Shown: piece after piece, positions 33,710 to 42,234 of the stretch
Position numbering within the stretch: position 1 is the stretch's first letter
Layout: every line of letters starts with the position of its first letter
From: an uncultured Prevotellaceae bacterium
GTDB taxonomy: Bacteria; Bacteroidota; Bacteroidia; Bacteroidales; Bacteroidaceae
Direction: 5' to 3'
Length of the DNA: 59,717 nt
NCBI GenBank assembly: GCA_902784565.1
Contig: CACZVE010000016.1
Span: 1 to 59,717 of the forward strand
The notes under the pieces: model-generated
What the model was told of the DNA's origin: nothing
Databases searched by the model: none
What the model saw: the letters and a program-made list of their open reading frames with translations, nothing else
Translations under genes and position numbers: made by a program

Positions 33710-35377
33710 CTTGTATTTCTCGATGAGGGTGTCGGCTTGGGGATCGCCCATGTCTTTGGCTTTTCCAAGTAACTCCAGTCCCTCTTTCTTGTTACCTTTC
33801 AGACACAAAGCCAGACCTTTGAGCAGATAACCGTTGCTCCCGTCAGGTTCTAAGGTGATACATTCCTCTGCCGGTTCGATGGCGTCGTCATATTTGCCCA
33901 CCCGTATCAGAAGCGAGGCTTTTTCTGCACGGTAGAGTGTTTCCTTGGGTTCCATCTGCATGGCACGGTCCAGATCGTTGAGGGCCTGTTGATAGAGGCG
34001 TCCCTCCACCTCTGCCTGATGACGGATATAATAGAAACGGGCATTCACCTGTGCCGCCATCAGTTGCTCATATTCGTTGAAGTCTGCCACTGCATCACGG
34101 TATTTCCCACAGTCGAAACGTTTGTTACCACGTGTCCAGAGGTAGGGCGCAGCCTGTTTCAGATAGGGTTTACTGAAGGTACAGACGGCACTGTCGAGCA
34201 GGGCCAACATGGCGGTGGTGTCCTTTTGCATTTCCTTACAACGTGAGGCGCTATACCATAGTTCTGCCTTGTCTAGACTGGTGTTTGTCAGTTCCGTGAA
34301 GATATGATAAGCCTCGTCGTATTTCTTCTGGGCGAAGAGGATGTTTCCTTCCAACTGTTGGTAGCCTGGCTGGGGATTGATGCCGTTGGCCTCCTGTATG
34401 TTCGACAGAGCCTTGTCGAGTGACCACGGTTCGTAGGGCAGATTGTTCTGGTAGATCTCTTTGTTGTAGATCATACGGGCATAACTGAACAGTACCTCGT
34501 CTTTTCCATCCTTTGCCACCTTCAGTGCCTGTGTCATATCCTTGTCTGCCTCGGCATATTTGGTGGCATTGGCAGCCAGTTCTGCACGGTAGAGATAACC
34601 GTCGGGGGCCTGCGGATACTTTTCTATCATATCGTTCACCAGTCCTGCGTAGGTGACAGAATCGACAGACGTGCTTGCCAGATAGATCAACAGATTGGTC
34701 TCGTCGAGTGTACTGGGCAGTTCTTTCTTGATGGCTGTCATCTTCAGGGCGGGATCACTCAGACTGAGTCCCGTTACCTTCAGCGAGTCCACAAAACGGG
34801 CACTGACGGCATAACTCAACGAGTCGGTGGCAGAGGCAGGCTGTTGCATGAGTCCGATGACCTCGCCAGCCTCATTCATCAACGGACAACTGACTGCCGT
34901 CTCGGGTGTCTGCATGGCAACGGTGTAGTAGGCATATTCCTCCTGGAAGGTCTCGGCTTTGCGTACGGCACCGCTCTTGATGACTTTTGTTTCACGGTAT
35001 GGCAGCAACCAGACGGTGCTTCCTGTCGGGGTGATCTCTGTGGCGATGGTGAGGGGCTGTGTCTTGTTGGTAGCCACACGGAACTTCACCACGTCGTACA
35101 TGTCGTTGGCACCCATGATGGCACTCACGGGAATCTCCTTTCCTGCCGCATCGATGATGACGGCCCGTGAGGCTCCCTTGAAGGGGGTGAAGTTACTGAT
35201 GGCCTCACCGTCGGTACCAGTAAAGAAACCGTTACTGCTTCCGATGAGAGAACCGTCGGCACTGAATGTCTTTACGGTGAATACTGACTTCGTGGCTTTC
35301 TTCACCCAGCCTGGCTGTGCCAAAGCAGTGAAGAGTGAACAGTGAAGAGTGAATAGTATAAACAGAATCTTTTTCAT
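33707..35377 (-). CDS. Secreted trypsin-fold pseudoprotease with TPR repeats
   Basis: The 556-residue protein has a signal peptide MKKILFILFTLHCSLFTALA. A domain of about 190 residues has the layout of trypsin/DegP proteases (VKKATKSVFTVKTFSADGS, NGFFTGTDGEAISNFTPF, MYDVVKFRVATNKT). The usual His site reads ISNFTP and the usual GNSGGP site reads VSCPLMNEAG, so the catalytic His and Ser are missing. TPR-like helices fill residues 230-556 (GYLYRAELAANATKYAEA, LYQQALNDLDRAMQMEP). It is probably a binding protein rather than an enzyme. It overlaps the recN stop by 4 nt. Part of the signal peptide is encoded by heptanucleotide repeats. Confidence 0.8.
   Translation of the reverse strand: MKKILFILFTLHCSLFTALAQPGWVKKATKSVFTVKTFSADGSLIGSSNGFFTGTDGEAISNFTPFKGASRAVIIDAAGKEIPVSAIMGANDMYDVVKFRVATNKTQPLTIATEITPTGSTVWLLPYRETKVIKSGAVRKAETFQEEYAYYTVAMQTPETAVSCPLMNEAGEVIGLMQQPASATDSLSYAVSARFVDSLKVTGLSLSDPALKMTAIKKELPSTLDETNLLIYLASTSVDSVTYAGLVNDMIEKYPQAPDGYLYRAELAANATKYAEADKDMTQALKVAKDGKDEVLFSYARMIYNKEIYQNNLPYEPWSLDKALSNIQEANGINPQPGYQQLEGNILFAQKKYDEAYHIFTELTNTSLDKAELWYSASRCKEMQKDTTAMLALLDSAVCTFSKPYLKQAAPYLWTRGNKRFDCGKYRDAVADFNEYEQLMAAQVNARFYYIRHQAEVEGRLYQQALNDLDRAMQMEPKETLYRAEKASLLIRVGKYDDAIEPAEECITLEPDGSNGYLLKGLALCLKGNKKEGLELLGKAKDMGDPQADTLIEKYK
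35327..35357 (-). repeat. Heptanucleotide array encoding a signal peptide (pseudoprotease gene)
   Basis: Four gapless units on the plus strand (AGTGAAG, AGTGAAC, AGTGAAG, AGTGAAT) plus AGT. On the minus strand they encode LFTLHCSLFT in the hydrophobic core of the leader. Confidence 0.9.
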
Positions 35378-37032
35378 AATCGTAATAGTTGTTTTGCGTT
35401 TTGGATGGCGGCATCGGTGACATCGCTGCCGCTGAGCATCTGGGCAATCTCCGTGATGCGTTCCTCGGGTGACAGTTCTTCCATCCGACTGATGGTACCT
35501 TTGGTGCTCTCCTCTTTCGACACCTTGTAGTGGTGTGTACCGAGAGCTGCTATCTGTGGCAGATGGGTGATGCTGATTACCTGTCGTTCCTGTTGTCCCA
35601 TCTCGCGCATGATCTCTGCCATCTTCTCGGCTATCTTACCGCTCACACCTGTATCTATCTCGTCGAAGATAATCGTCGGCAGTTTTACAGCACCGCTGAT
35701 CATCGCCTTCAGGGCCAGCATCACACGGGCTATCTCACCACCGGAGGCCACCTGTGACACAGGCTGGAGTGGGGTGGAAGTGTTGGCACTGAACAGGAAA
35801 CCCACCTTGTCCTGTCCATTCTTACCCAGTGTTTCCTTTGTGATTTCTATCTTAAAGCGCACATGCGGCATCCCGAGAGGAACGAGCCGTTGCTGCATCT
35901 CTTTTTCTATCTGTTTGGCAGCTTTGCCGCGAAGTGTGGTGAGTGTCTGTGCTTCTTTCTCGCAGTGTGTCTTCAGTTGCACCACCTTCTGTTGCATCTC
36001 CTCCAGTGCCTCGTCGCTGTTCTCGATATGACTGAGTTTTTGTCCGATCTCGTCGCGCTGTGCTATGAGTTCCTCGATGCTGTCGGCATGGTATTTCTTC
36101 TGTAGGTCATAGAGTCTGTCGAGACGGTTATTCACCATCTCCAGTTCTGCCGGGTCGAAGTCCACACGTTCCAGCAGACTACCAATCTCCTGTGCCACGT
36201 CCTTCACTTCGATATAGGTACTGTCGAGACGCTCTGCCAGTTCGGTGGCCATAGGAAAGACCTTGCTGATGCCTTTCAGCGCACTGATGGTGTTGCGCAG
36301 GGCTTCTACCGCCCCGCTGTCATCACCCTGCAGGGCATTGTCTGCGGTATAGAGGGCACCCTTGATCTCTTCTGAGTGGGTCATCGTATCGCTCTTCTGT
36401 TCCAATGCTTCCAGTTCTTCTGGTTGCAGGTTGGCGCCAGTCAATTCGTCGTACTGGAACTGCAGGAAGTCAACATTCTGTCGGTTGCGCTCTATCTCGT
36501 CGCGCAGTGCCTCCAGTTCCTTGTTGGCGGCTTGATAGTCGGCGTAGGTCTGCTGATATTGCGTCAGTTCCTTTGTGTCGTTGGCAATGATGTCCACCAC
36601 ACTGAGTTGGAAATCCTGTTTGTCCAACAGGAGGTTCTGGTGCTGCGAGTGTACGTCCACCAGTCTGTCGCCGAGTTCTTTGAGCATTGTCAGCGCCACA
36701 GGGGTGTCGTTGATGAAGGCCCGACTCTTACCGGCACTGGTCAGTTCCCGTCGGATGATGCAGTCGTCTGCATCGTATTCTATATCGTTCTCGTTGAAAA
36801 AGGATTCCATGTCGTAACGTGTCAGGTCGAAGTGGGCCTCGATGACACATTTCTCCGCACCAGTCTTAATGGTCTTCGAATCGGCGCGTTGTCCTAACAG
36901 CAGTCCGATGGCACCCAGGATAATACTTTTTCCTGCACCTGTCTCACCCGTCATGACGGAGAAACCGGCATACAGGTCAATGTCGAGGGTGTCGATCAAC
37001 GTGAAATTCTTGATATAGAGGTGTTTCAGCAT
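35374..37032 (-). CDS. recN: DNA repair protein RecN
   Basis: The 552-residue SMC-like ATPase starts MLKHLYIKNFTLIDTLDIDL. Walker A is GETGAGKSIILGAIGLLLG (31-49). Long coiled-coil arms occupy about 150-370. The C-terminal lobe has QVASGGEIARVMLALKAMI (signature), IIFDEIDTGVSGKIAEKMAE (Walker B) and QVISITHLPQIAALGTHHYK. It acts in double-strand break repair. Its ATG overlaps the stop of the DUF4835 gene (TAATG), and its own stop overlaps the next start. Confidence 0.96.
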   Translation of the reverse strand: MLKHLYIKNFTLIDTLDIDLYAGFSVMTGETGAGKSIILGAIGLLLGQRADSKTIKTGAEKCVIEAHFDLTRYDMESFFNENDIEYDADDCIIRRELTSAGKSRAFINDTPVALTMLKELGDRLVDVHSQHQNLLLDKQDFQLSVVDIIANDTKELTQYQQTYADYQAANKELEALRDEIERNRQNVDFLQFQYDELTGANLQPEELEALEQKSDTMTHSEEIKGALYTADNALQGDDSGAVEALRNTISALKGISKVFPMATELAERLDSTYIEVKDVAQEIGSLLERVDFDPAELEMVNNRLDRLYDLQKKYHADSIEELIAQRDEIGQKLSHIENSDEALEEMQQKVVQLKTHCEKEAQTLTTLRGKAAKQIEKEMQQRLVPLGMPHVRFKIEITKETLGKNGQDKVGFLFSANTSTPLQPVSQVASGGEIARVMLALKAMISGAVKLPTIIFDEIDTGVSGKIAEKMAEIMREMGQQERQVISITHLPQIAALGTHHYKVSKEESTKGTISRMEELSPEERITEIAQMLSGSDVTDAAIQNAKQLLRL

Positions 37033-37979
37033 TATTGTGTGATTTGGTCCCAGGTTTTGCTCTGCGAGGCGTTGATACTCATCAACAGTTCGTGCAGGGC
37101 TTCCTTCTCCTTCTGTGTTCCCTTGCCCTTGTAGATGTTGGCTAGTTCTTCTTTCTTGTAGTCGAGCCAGATCTGCGGCAACAGACTCAGCGGTTTGTCG
37201 GCATGGGCTTTCTTCAGGTTTTCCTCAAGGGTGGTAGAAATCTCCGTCCGTCCGCGCTCCGCATTGTTCACCATCTCATCAAGTCCTTTGCGGTAGTAGT
37301 CGTACTGCATCTGACGGAAGGGTTTCATGGCTTCGTCCAGATAGTCGTTGATGAGGGCAAAACGGTTACGGGAGTCCTCAAACGACTTCCATCCAGGGAA
37401 TCCGAGACTCTGAGCATTGTTCACGAGATACATACAACGCTGAAGGATGTCGCTGCCCCCCATCGGTGAAAAACTGTCGAGGTCGAGTCCGATGATGAGG
37501 TAGGCATAATAGGCCATCAGTGCTGTCAGTTGGTTGTCTACGGTCTCATCGTTGTAGTTCAGTTGGTCGAACTCGGCAAACTCAAACTGAAAGTCGTTAT
37601 CCTTATTATTATATAAGGTGGTGGTGTAGGCGGAGTTGTAGACGGGTCTGTTGGCCTGTATGATGGCGGAGCATTCGAACTTGTTCTCGTCGCGTACATA
37701 CTTGCTCACCGTGATATTCATGTTGCACTGGATACGTTCGTTTTTCTGGAACTGTAGGTCTGTCCACTGCCGTTCGTTCACAAACTGCTCCAGCGTCTGT
37801 TGCAGATTGTCGAATACCGAGGCGTCTGTGCCTTGTATCTGACTGTGGTTGATGGTCACTTTCATCTGCAACTCCTGGGCCCTGACGGGCATAGTGAATA
37901 GTGAACAGTGAATAGTGAATAGTATTCCCAGTAACCTGAGCCAACTATACCGTTTCTTATAACTTCTGTATTTTCTCAT
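37032..37979 (-). CDS. DUF4835-family secreted protein
   Basis: The 315-residue protein has a leader ending in GILFTIHCSLFTMPVRAQ. The mature start is ELQMKVTINHSQIQGTDASV, the usual opening of DUF4835. Further family-like blocks are NERQWTDLQFQKNERIQCN, ALMAYYAYLIIGLDLDSFSP and YKGKGTQKEKEALHELL. It is found next to recN or coaBC in many Bacteroidota. The role is unknown, probably envelope-linked. ATG at 37979 is preferred; GTG at 37982 is in frame one codon upstream. The leader core is encoded by heptanucleotide repeats. Confidence 0.88.
   Translation of the reverse strand: MRKYRSYKKRYSWLRLLGILFTIHCSLFTMPVRAQELQMKVTINHSQIQGTDASVFDNLQQTLEQFVNERQWTDLQFQKNERIQCNMNITVSKYVRDENKFECSAIIQANRPVYNSAYTTTLYNNKDNDFQFEFAEFDQLNYNDETVDNQLTALMAYYAYLIIGLDLDSFSPMGGSDILQRCMYLVNNAQSLGFPGWKSFEDSRNRFALINDYLDEAMKPFRQMQYDYYRKGLDEMVNNAERGRTEISTTLEENLKKAHADKPLSLLPQIWLDYKKEELANIYKGKGTQKEKEALHELLMSINASQSKTWDQITQ
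37893..37923 (-). repeat. Heptanucleotide array encoding a signal peptide (DUF4835 gene)
   Basis: AGTGAAT, AGTGAAC, AGTGAAT, AGTGAAT plus AGT, the same 31-bp layout as at 35327-35357. On the minus strand it encodes ILFTIHCSLFT (residues about 20-30). Confidence 0.9.
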
Positions 37980-37980
37980 C

Positions 37981-38001
37981 ACTATTCACTGTTCACTATT
38001 T
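37981..38001 (-). repeat. Heptanucleotide array at the exonuclease/DUF4835 junction
   Basis: ACTATTC, ACTGTTC and ACTATTT (AGTGAAN-type on the minus strand). The exonuclease stop (CTA at 37996-37998) lies within it. Confidence 0.7.
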
Positions 38002-38850
38002 CTGCATGCTGCGCAGACGGATGCGAGTCAGTACCTGCTTTGTGTTGTAGGTAAAGTCACCGTTCAGGATCCAACCATAGTAGCCGGGATCCCTGTACAA
38101 CACATCTGCCACGGGCATGCCCTTGTATTTGCCGAAGTTGAATACCTCTATCATCTGGGGCTTGCCATCCTTGTCGGTGACGGGGTTGCCATTGGCATCT
38201 TTCTGTTCCGCCCAGACGATACGTCCCGCAAAGTCCACGTTGTTATTCATCTTCGAGAACTCGTGCAGACAGTCCATATTATTCTCCAAAACCTTCTCCG
38301 GCTCGTCGGGGTTGGCACCGGGGGCATACTTGTCCAGTTCACCCATCAGCACACGGTAGGTAGCCTCGGTATCCTGATCTGCACGGTGCGCCTCAAAGTC
38401 GTCCTCCATCTTCCTGCCGCAATAGAACTTATAGGCGGAAGCCAGGTTGTGGCGTTCCATCTTACGGAAGATGTTCATCGCGTCGATCATGCGGCACTTC
38501 GAGAAGTCGAAGTCGATGCCTGCCCTGAGGAATTCCTCTGCCAGGAGTGGGATATCATAGCCGTTACTGTTGAAGCCGCCGAAGTCACATCCCACAAAGA
38601 GGTTTGCCAGTTGTGCGGCTACCTGCTTGAAGGTGGGTTTGTCCTTCACGTCCTCGTTGCTGATACCCGTCAGTTCCGTCACGAACGGAGGAATGGGCAT
38701 CTCAGGGTTGAGGAGCATGTCGCCACGCTCCTCACGCCCGTCGGGATGAACCTTGATATAGGATATCTGAATGATACGGGCCTTCACGATGTCGAGCCCC
38801 GTTGTCTCCAGGTCGAAGATGACCAGAGGCTTTGTCAGATTCAGTTTCAT
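37996..38850 (-). CDS. DnaQ-like 3'-5' exonuclease
   Basis: The 284-residue DEDDh exonuclease has VIFDLETTGLDIVKARIIQI (Asp13 and Glu15), then TELTGISNEDV, GFNSNGYDIPLLAEEF, and HRADQDTEATYRVL with the catalytic His and last Asp. A C-terminal segment (about 210-284) has FNFGKYKGMPVADVL and DPGYYGWILNGDF, the DUF3820-like tail seen in Bacteroidota exonucleases. It may proofread or act in repair; the adjacent dnaN supports a replication link. It is 20 bp downstream of dnaN on the same strand. Confidence 0.88.
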   Translation of the reverse strand: MKLNLTKPLVIFDLETTGLDIVKARIIQISYIKVHPDGREERGDMLLNPEMPIPPFVTELTGISNEDVKDKPTFKQVAAQLANLFVGCDFGGFNSNGYDIPLLAEEFLRAGIDFDFSKCRMIDAMNIFRKMERHNLASAYKFYCGRKMEDDFEAHRADQDTEATYRVLMGELDKYAPGANPDEPEKVLENNMDCLHEFSKMNNNVDFAGRIVWAEQKDANGNPVTDKDGKPQMIEVFNFGKYKGMPVADVLYRDPGYYGWILNGDFTYNTKQVLTRIRLRSMQK

Positions 38851-38871
38851 TATTCACTATTCACTTTTCAC
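38851..38871 (-). repeat. Heptanucleotide array between dnaN and the exonuclease
   Basis: TATTCAC, TATTCAC, TTTTCAC then a diverged end fill the whole dnaN-exonuclease gap. Confidence 0.65.
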
Positions 38872-39995
38872 TAATCATTGATTAGCATGGGCATCATCAG
38901 CATCAGCACGTCCTGGTTCTCAGGCTGCTCAGAGGGCAGCACCAGTCCTGCACGACTGGGATCGGCCAACTGGATGATTACCTCCTGACTGTCGAAGTTG
39001 CTCAGGATATCGATGAAGGCAGAGCCCTTGAATCCGATGCTCATCGGCTTACCGTTGTATTCGCAGGCCACACGTTCTGTGGCAGTCTTCGAGAAGTCGT
39101 AGTCCTCGGCATCGAGTTGCAGGGTGGTTCCCTCTGCGTGGAAACGGATCAGGTTGCTGGAGTCGTTGGCAAACGGCTGTACGCGACGCAGGGCTGCCAA
39201 CAGTCCCAGACGGTCGATACGGATCTCGTTGGGGTTACCCTGTGGGATCACACTGTTGTAGTTGGGGTAGCGGCCCTCGATGAGTCGGCACTGGATGATG
39301 CCGTCGCCGTAGTTCACCTCGGCATTGCGCTCGTCGAAACGGATGGTTACGTCACCACCGTCCTTGCCTAACAGGTTACGCAACAGGTTGGCGGGTTTCT
39401 TCGGCAAAATGAATGCAGCAGGCTGTTCGCTCTTGATTGTAAACACCTTGTTACGCACCAGTTTATGTCCGTCACTGGCCACCACAGCCAGACAGTCGGG
39501 AGTCAGGTCGAAGTAGATACCGTTCATCACGGGACGCAGTTCATCCTGTGCCGTGGCGAAGATGGAGCGGTTGATGTTCTCTGCCAACATGGCGTTGGGC
39601 AGTGTGATGCTCTGTGCCATCTCACTGACTGCCTGCGGGATGGGGAACTCGTCGGCATTCTCGATGGGCAGTGAGAAGAGTCCGTTCTGGTAACTGATCT
39701 TCACGAGGTTCTGTTCTTGGTTCGCATCGAAGGTGATGGGCTGCTCAGAAAAACCCTTCACAGCCTCCAACAGGTCGTGGTTTCCGATGGCGAAACGCCC
39801 GTCACCATCACTCTCCGTAAGTTCTATTGTGGTGCGCATCGTGTTCTCGCTGTCCGAGGCGGTCAGTGTCAGGGTCTGTCCCTGGATGTCAAACACGAAG
39901 TCGCCCAATATGGGTAGGGCGTTCTTACTGTTAATCACTTTTGAAAGGGCTGAGAGTTTGTTGCTCAGCGCTGTGCTTGATAATGTAAATCTCAT
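38871..39995 (-). CDS. dnaN: DNA polymerase III beta sliding clamp
   Basis: The 374-residue protein starts MRFTLSSTALSNKLSALSKV. It has the three clamp domains: LPILGDFVFDIQGQTLTLTA, then RPVMNGIYFDLTPDCLAVVA with SDGHKLVRNK, then the third ending VLMLMMPMLIND where relatives end in a methionine-proline-(M/I)R-type tail. The length is normal. ATG at 39995 is chosen over the in-frame ATG at 40043 because homologues start MxFxxSS and a promoter lies at 40042-40073. It is divergent from the DUF3127 gene. Confidence 0.95.
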   Translation of the reverse strand: MRFTLSSTALSNKLSALSKVINSKNALPILGDFVFDIQGQTLTLTASDSENTMRTTIELTESDGDGRFAIGNHDLLEAVKGFSEQPITFDANQEQNLVKISYQNGLFSLPIENADEFPIPQAVSEMAQSITLPNAMLAENINRSIFATAQDELRPVMNGIYFDLTPDCLAVVASDGHKLVRNKVFTIKSEQPAAFILPKKPANLLRNLLGKDGGDVTIRFDERNAEVNYGDGIIQCRLIEGRYPNYNSVIPQGNPNEIRIDRLGLLAALRRVQPFANDSSNLIRFHAEGTTLQLDAEDYDFSKTATERVACEYNGKPMSIGFKGSAFIDILSNFDSQEVIIQLADPSRAGLVLPSEQPENQDVLMLMMPMLIND

Positions 39996-40041
39996 AGATA
40001 TTGTTGCTTTTGTTTTTGATACCTTATTTATTATTGACGAC

Positions 40042-40073
40042 AAAATTACAAAAAAACGTTGTTATCAACAAAA
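40042..40073 (-). promoter_or_regulatory. Promoter for dnaN
   Basis: On the minus strand TTTG (40070-40073) and TAATTTTG (40042-40049) are 20 bp apart. The -7 box is 46 bp before ATG 39995. Confidence 0.65.
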
Positions 40074-40111
40074 AATTCATTGGAAAATTCCATTTTTCAA
40101 ACTATTTTTAG

Positions 40112-40119
40112 TAATTTCG
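40112..40119 (+). promoter_or_regulatory. Weak -7 promoter-like element for DUF3127 gene
   Basis: TAATTTCG differs by one base from TAnnTTTG and lies 44 bp before ATG 40164. Confidence 0.4.
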
Positions 40120-40163
40120 CAACCTGAAAACAGAAAAAACAACAAATAAAAACATTTCAAACG

Positions 40164-40577
40164 ATGGAATTAACAGGAAGAATTATTGCCGTTTTGGCAG
40201 CACAGAGTGGCGTCTCAGCCCGCACGGGTAACACTTGGATGTCTCAGGACTATGTGATTGAGGTCCCGGGCCAGTATCCCAAGCGTTGCGTGTTCCGTGT
40301 TTTTGGAGAAGACAGGATCAAGCAGTTCAATATCCAGATGAACGAGGATGTCACCATCCAGTTCGATATCGATGCCCACGAGTATCAGGGCCGTTGGTTC
40401 AACGATATCCGTGCCTATAATGTGTTGCGCGGTCAGGTGCCTGTAGCCGGTGCCCCAATGCCTGGTGCTGCTCCGATGGCTTCACCCTTCCCACCGGCAC
40501 CCGATGCAGCCACCTCTCCCTTCCCACCTGCTCAGGAACCGTCGGGTGAGGGTAGTGCCGACGACCTGCCCTTCTAA
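40164..40577 (+). CDS. DUF3127 protein, SSB-like in layout
   Basis: The 137-residue protein starts MELTGRIIAVLAAQSGVSAR. The conserved QDYVIEVPGQYPKRCVFRVF and EYQGRWFNDIRAYNVLRG follow, the DUF3127 pattern (predicted OB-fold). A Pro/Ala-rich linker (about 93-126) leads to an acidic tip, SADDLPF, which closely resembles the DDxPF tail that SSB proteins use to recruit DNA-repair partners. It is divergent from dnaN. A DNA-binding role at the replication fork is inferred. Confidence 0.85.
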   Translation: MELTGRIIAVLAAQSGVSARTGNTWMSQDYVIEVPGQYPKRCVFRVFGEDRIKQFNIQMNEDVTIQFDIDAHEYQGRWFNDIRAYNVLRGQVPVAGAPMPGAAPMASPFPPAPDAATSPFPPAQEPSGEGSADDLPF

Positions 40578-40599
40578 ATCCAGGGCATTCAGAACAACC

Positions 40600-40636
40600 A
40601 TCATCCCCAGCCGGATCCGGTCGGGGATGATTTATT
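40600..40636 (+). terminator. Intrinsic terminator after DUF3127 gene
   Basis: ATCATCCCC pairs with GGGGATGAT around an inner CCGGATCCGG palindrome and is followed by TTATT. It is the same outer arm as in the galE/ispE and dnaB terminators. Confidence 0.75.
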
Positions 40637-40665
40637 AAGAAACCACGATAATTTCCCCAGTACAC

Positions 40666-41589
40666 ATGAAGAAGGTTTGTGATTTTATAGCAAAGTGGAT
40701 GGGTCTGATGGTGCTGTTGGTGGCAGCCTTGTCGCTGATCGTACCGGCATCATTTGTATGGATCGACACATGGGCCATCAACCCGATGCTGGGCTTGATC
40801 ATGTTCGGCATGGGACTGACGCTCTCGCCACATGATTTCAAGATTGTGCTGAGCCGCCCGAAGGATATCCTTATCGGCTGTCTGGCGCAATTTACGGTGA
40901 TGCCCCTGTTGGCCTTCTTGTTGTCGTGGGCGTTTTCGCTGCCCAAGGAGTTGGCATTGGGTGTGATACTGGTAGGCTGTTGTCCTGGCGGTACGGCATC
41001 GAACGTCATCACATATTTGGCGAAGGGTGATCTGGCACTCTCTGTAGGCATGACGGCTACCTCCACCTTGCTTGCCCCTGTGTTGACACCGTTGTTGGTG
41101 TGGCTGATGGCAGGGACGATGGTCGATGTGGATACGCTTGGCATGTTACAGAGCATTGTCTATGTGGTTATCGCCCCCATCGTGTGTGGTCTGCTCTGTC
41201 AACGGTTCCTGCCGCAGATGACGAAACGCATCACGCCCTATCTGCCTGCATTCTCCTCCATCGTGATTGCACTGGTAGTAGGCATTGTCGTGTCCCACAA
41301 TGCCGATCGTCTGTTGGTTGGCGGCTTGTTAGTGGTCATCGCCGTGATGGCACATAACCTGTTGGGACTTTCCATCGGCTACCTCATTGGTCGTCTGTTG
41401 CACCTGCAGCGTCCCAAATGTGTGGCACTTAGCATCGAGGTAGGCATGCAGAACTCTGGCCTTGCCTCGTCACTGGCCGTGTTGCATTTTGCGGCCTATC
41501 CACTTGCCACCATCCCCGGTGCCGTCTTCAGCGTGTGGCATAACATCAGCGGTGCGTTAGTAGCCAAACTGTACCAACGGCATCAATAA
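40666..41589 (+). CDS. Bile acid:sodium symporter (BASS) family transporter
   Basis: The 307-residue protein has about nine hydrophobic segments. BASS hallmarks are GCCPGGTASNVITYLAKGD in the mid-protein and SIEVGMQNSGLASSLAV near residue 262, the two unwound helix crossings that bind sodium and substrate. The start MKKVCDFIAKWMGLMVLL is cytoplasmic. The substrate is unknown; family members move bile acids, pantoate or other organic anions. No strong promoter is seen in the 88-bp gap. The gene ends base to base with the convergent MBL gene. Confidence 0.88.
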   Translation: MKKVCDFIAKWMGLMVLLVAALSLIVPASFVWIDTWAINPMLGLIMFGMGLTLSPHDFKIVLSRPKDILIGCLAQFTVMPLLAFLLSWAFSLPKELALGVILVGCCPGGTASNVITYLAKGDLALSVGMTATSTLLAPVLTPLLVWLMAGTMVDVDTLGMLQSIVYVVIAPIVCGLLCQRFLPQMTKRITPYLPAFSSIVIALVVGIVVSHNADRLLVGGLLVVIAVMAHNLLGLSIGYLIGRLLHLQRPKCVALSIEVGMQNSGLASSLAVLHFAAYPLATIPGAVFSVWHNISGALVAKLYQRHQ

Positions 41590-42234
41590 TTATCTCATAT
41601 AAGGATTGTAGCGGATCTCGTCGGCGACGGTGGTCTCTGGACCATGACCCGGGTATACTTTGGTGTCGGCAGGGAGTTTGGCGAGGACATCTTGGAGCGA
41701 ATGGACAATCTGTTCGTAGGATCCGCCTTCGAAGTCGGTACGTCCGATGCTCATACGGAAGAGGGTGTCGCCACTGAAGGCGATGCCTTCTTCTTTGCAG
41801 TAGTAGGTGACACCGCCCGGGGTATGCCCCGGGGTATGGAGGATGTGCAGGGTGTGATTGCCGAAGGTGATGACATCGCTATCAGAGAGGTATTTACCCA
41901 CAGGCGGCACTTCCATCGGCAGGGCGACGCCGAGGATGTCGGTTGTCTGCTGCGCCATGTTTTCCATCAGGTATTGGTCTTTAAGGTGTACTTCTGGTTT
42001 CAGATGGAACTCTTTGTATATTGCCCCGTTGCCCATACAATGATCGAAGTGTCCGTGGGTGCAGAGCAGGTGCAGGGGATTCAGGTTGTTGTCACGGATA
42101 TACTGGATGATGGCGGTGCCTTCGTCCTCGTACATCACGCCACAGTCGATGATGACAGCCTCGTTGGTGTCGTCACTCACCACATAGCAGTTCTCGGCGA
42201 GCATATTACAGGTGAAACGCTTGACGATGATCAT
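41590..42234 (-). CDS. Metallo-beta-lactamase-fold hydrolase (glyoxalase II-like)
   Basis: The 214-residue protein has CTHGHFDHCMGNG (HxHxDH, about 59-71), further ligands in LHTPGHTPGGVTYYC and FSGDTLFRMSIGRTDF, and the final KVYPGHGPETTVADE. This is the YcbL/GloB-like branch of small MBL hydrolases that cleave thioesters. It is cytosolic. Its ATG overlaps the rsmG stop by 4 nt. Confidence 0.9.
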   Translation of the reverse strand: MIIVKRFTCNMLAENCYVVSDDTNEAVIIDCGVMYEDEGTAIIQYIRDNNLNPLHLLCTHGHFDHCMGNGAIYKEFHLKPEVHLKDQYLMENMAQQTTDILGVALPMEVPPVGKYLSDSDVITFGNHTLHILHTPGHTPGGVTYYCKEEGIAFSGDTLFRMSIGRTDFEGGSYEQIVHSLQDVLAKLPADTKVYPGHGPETTVADEIRYNPYMR

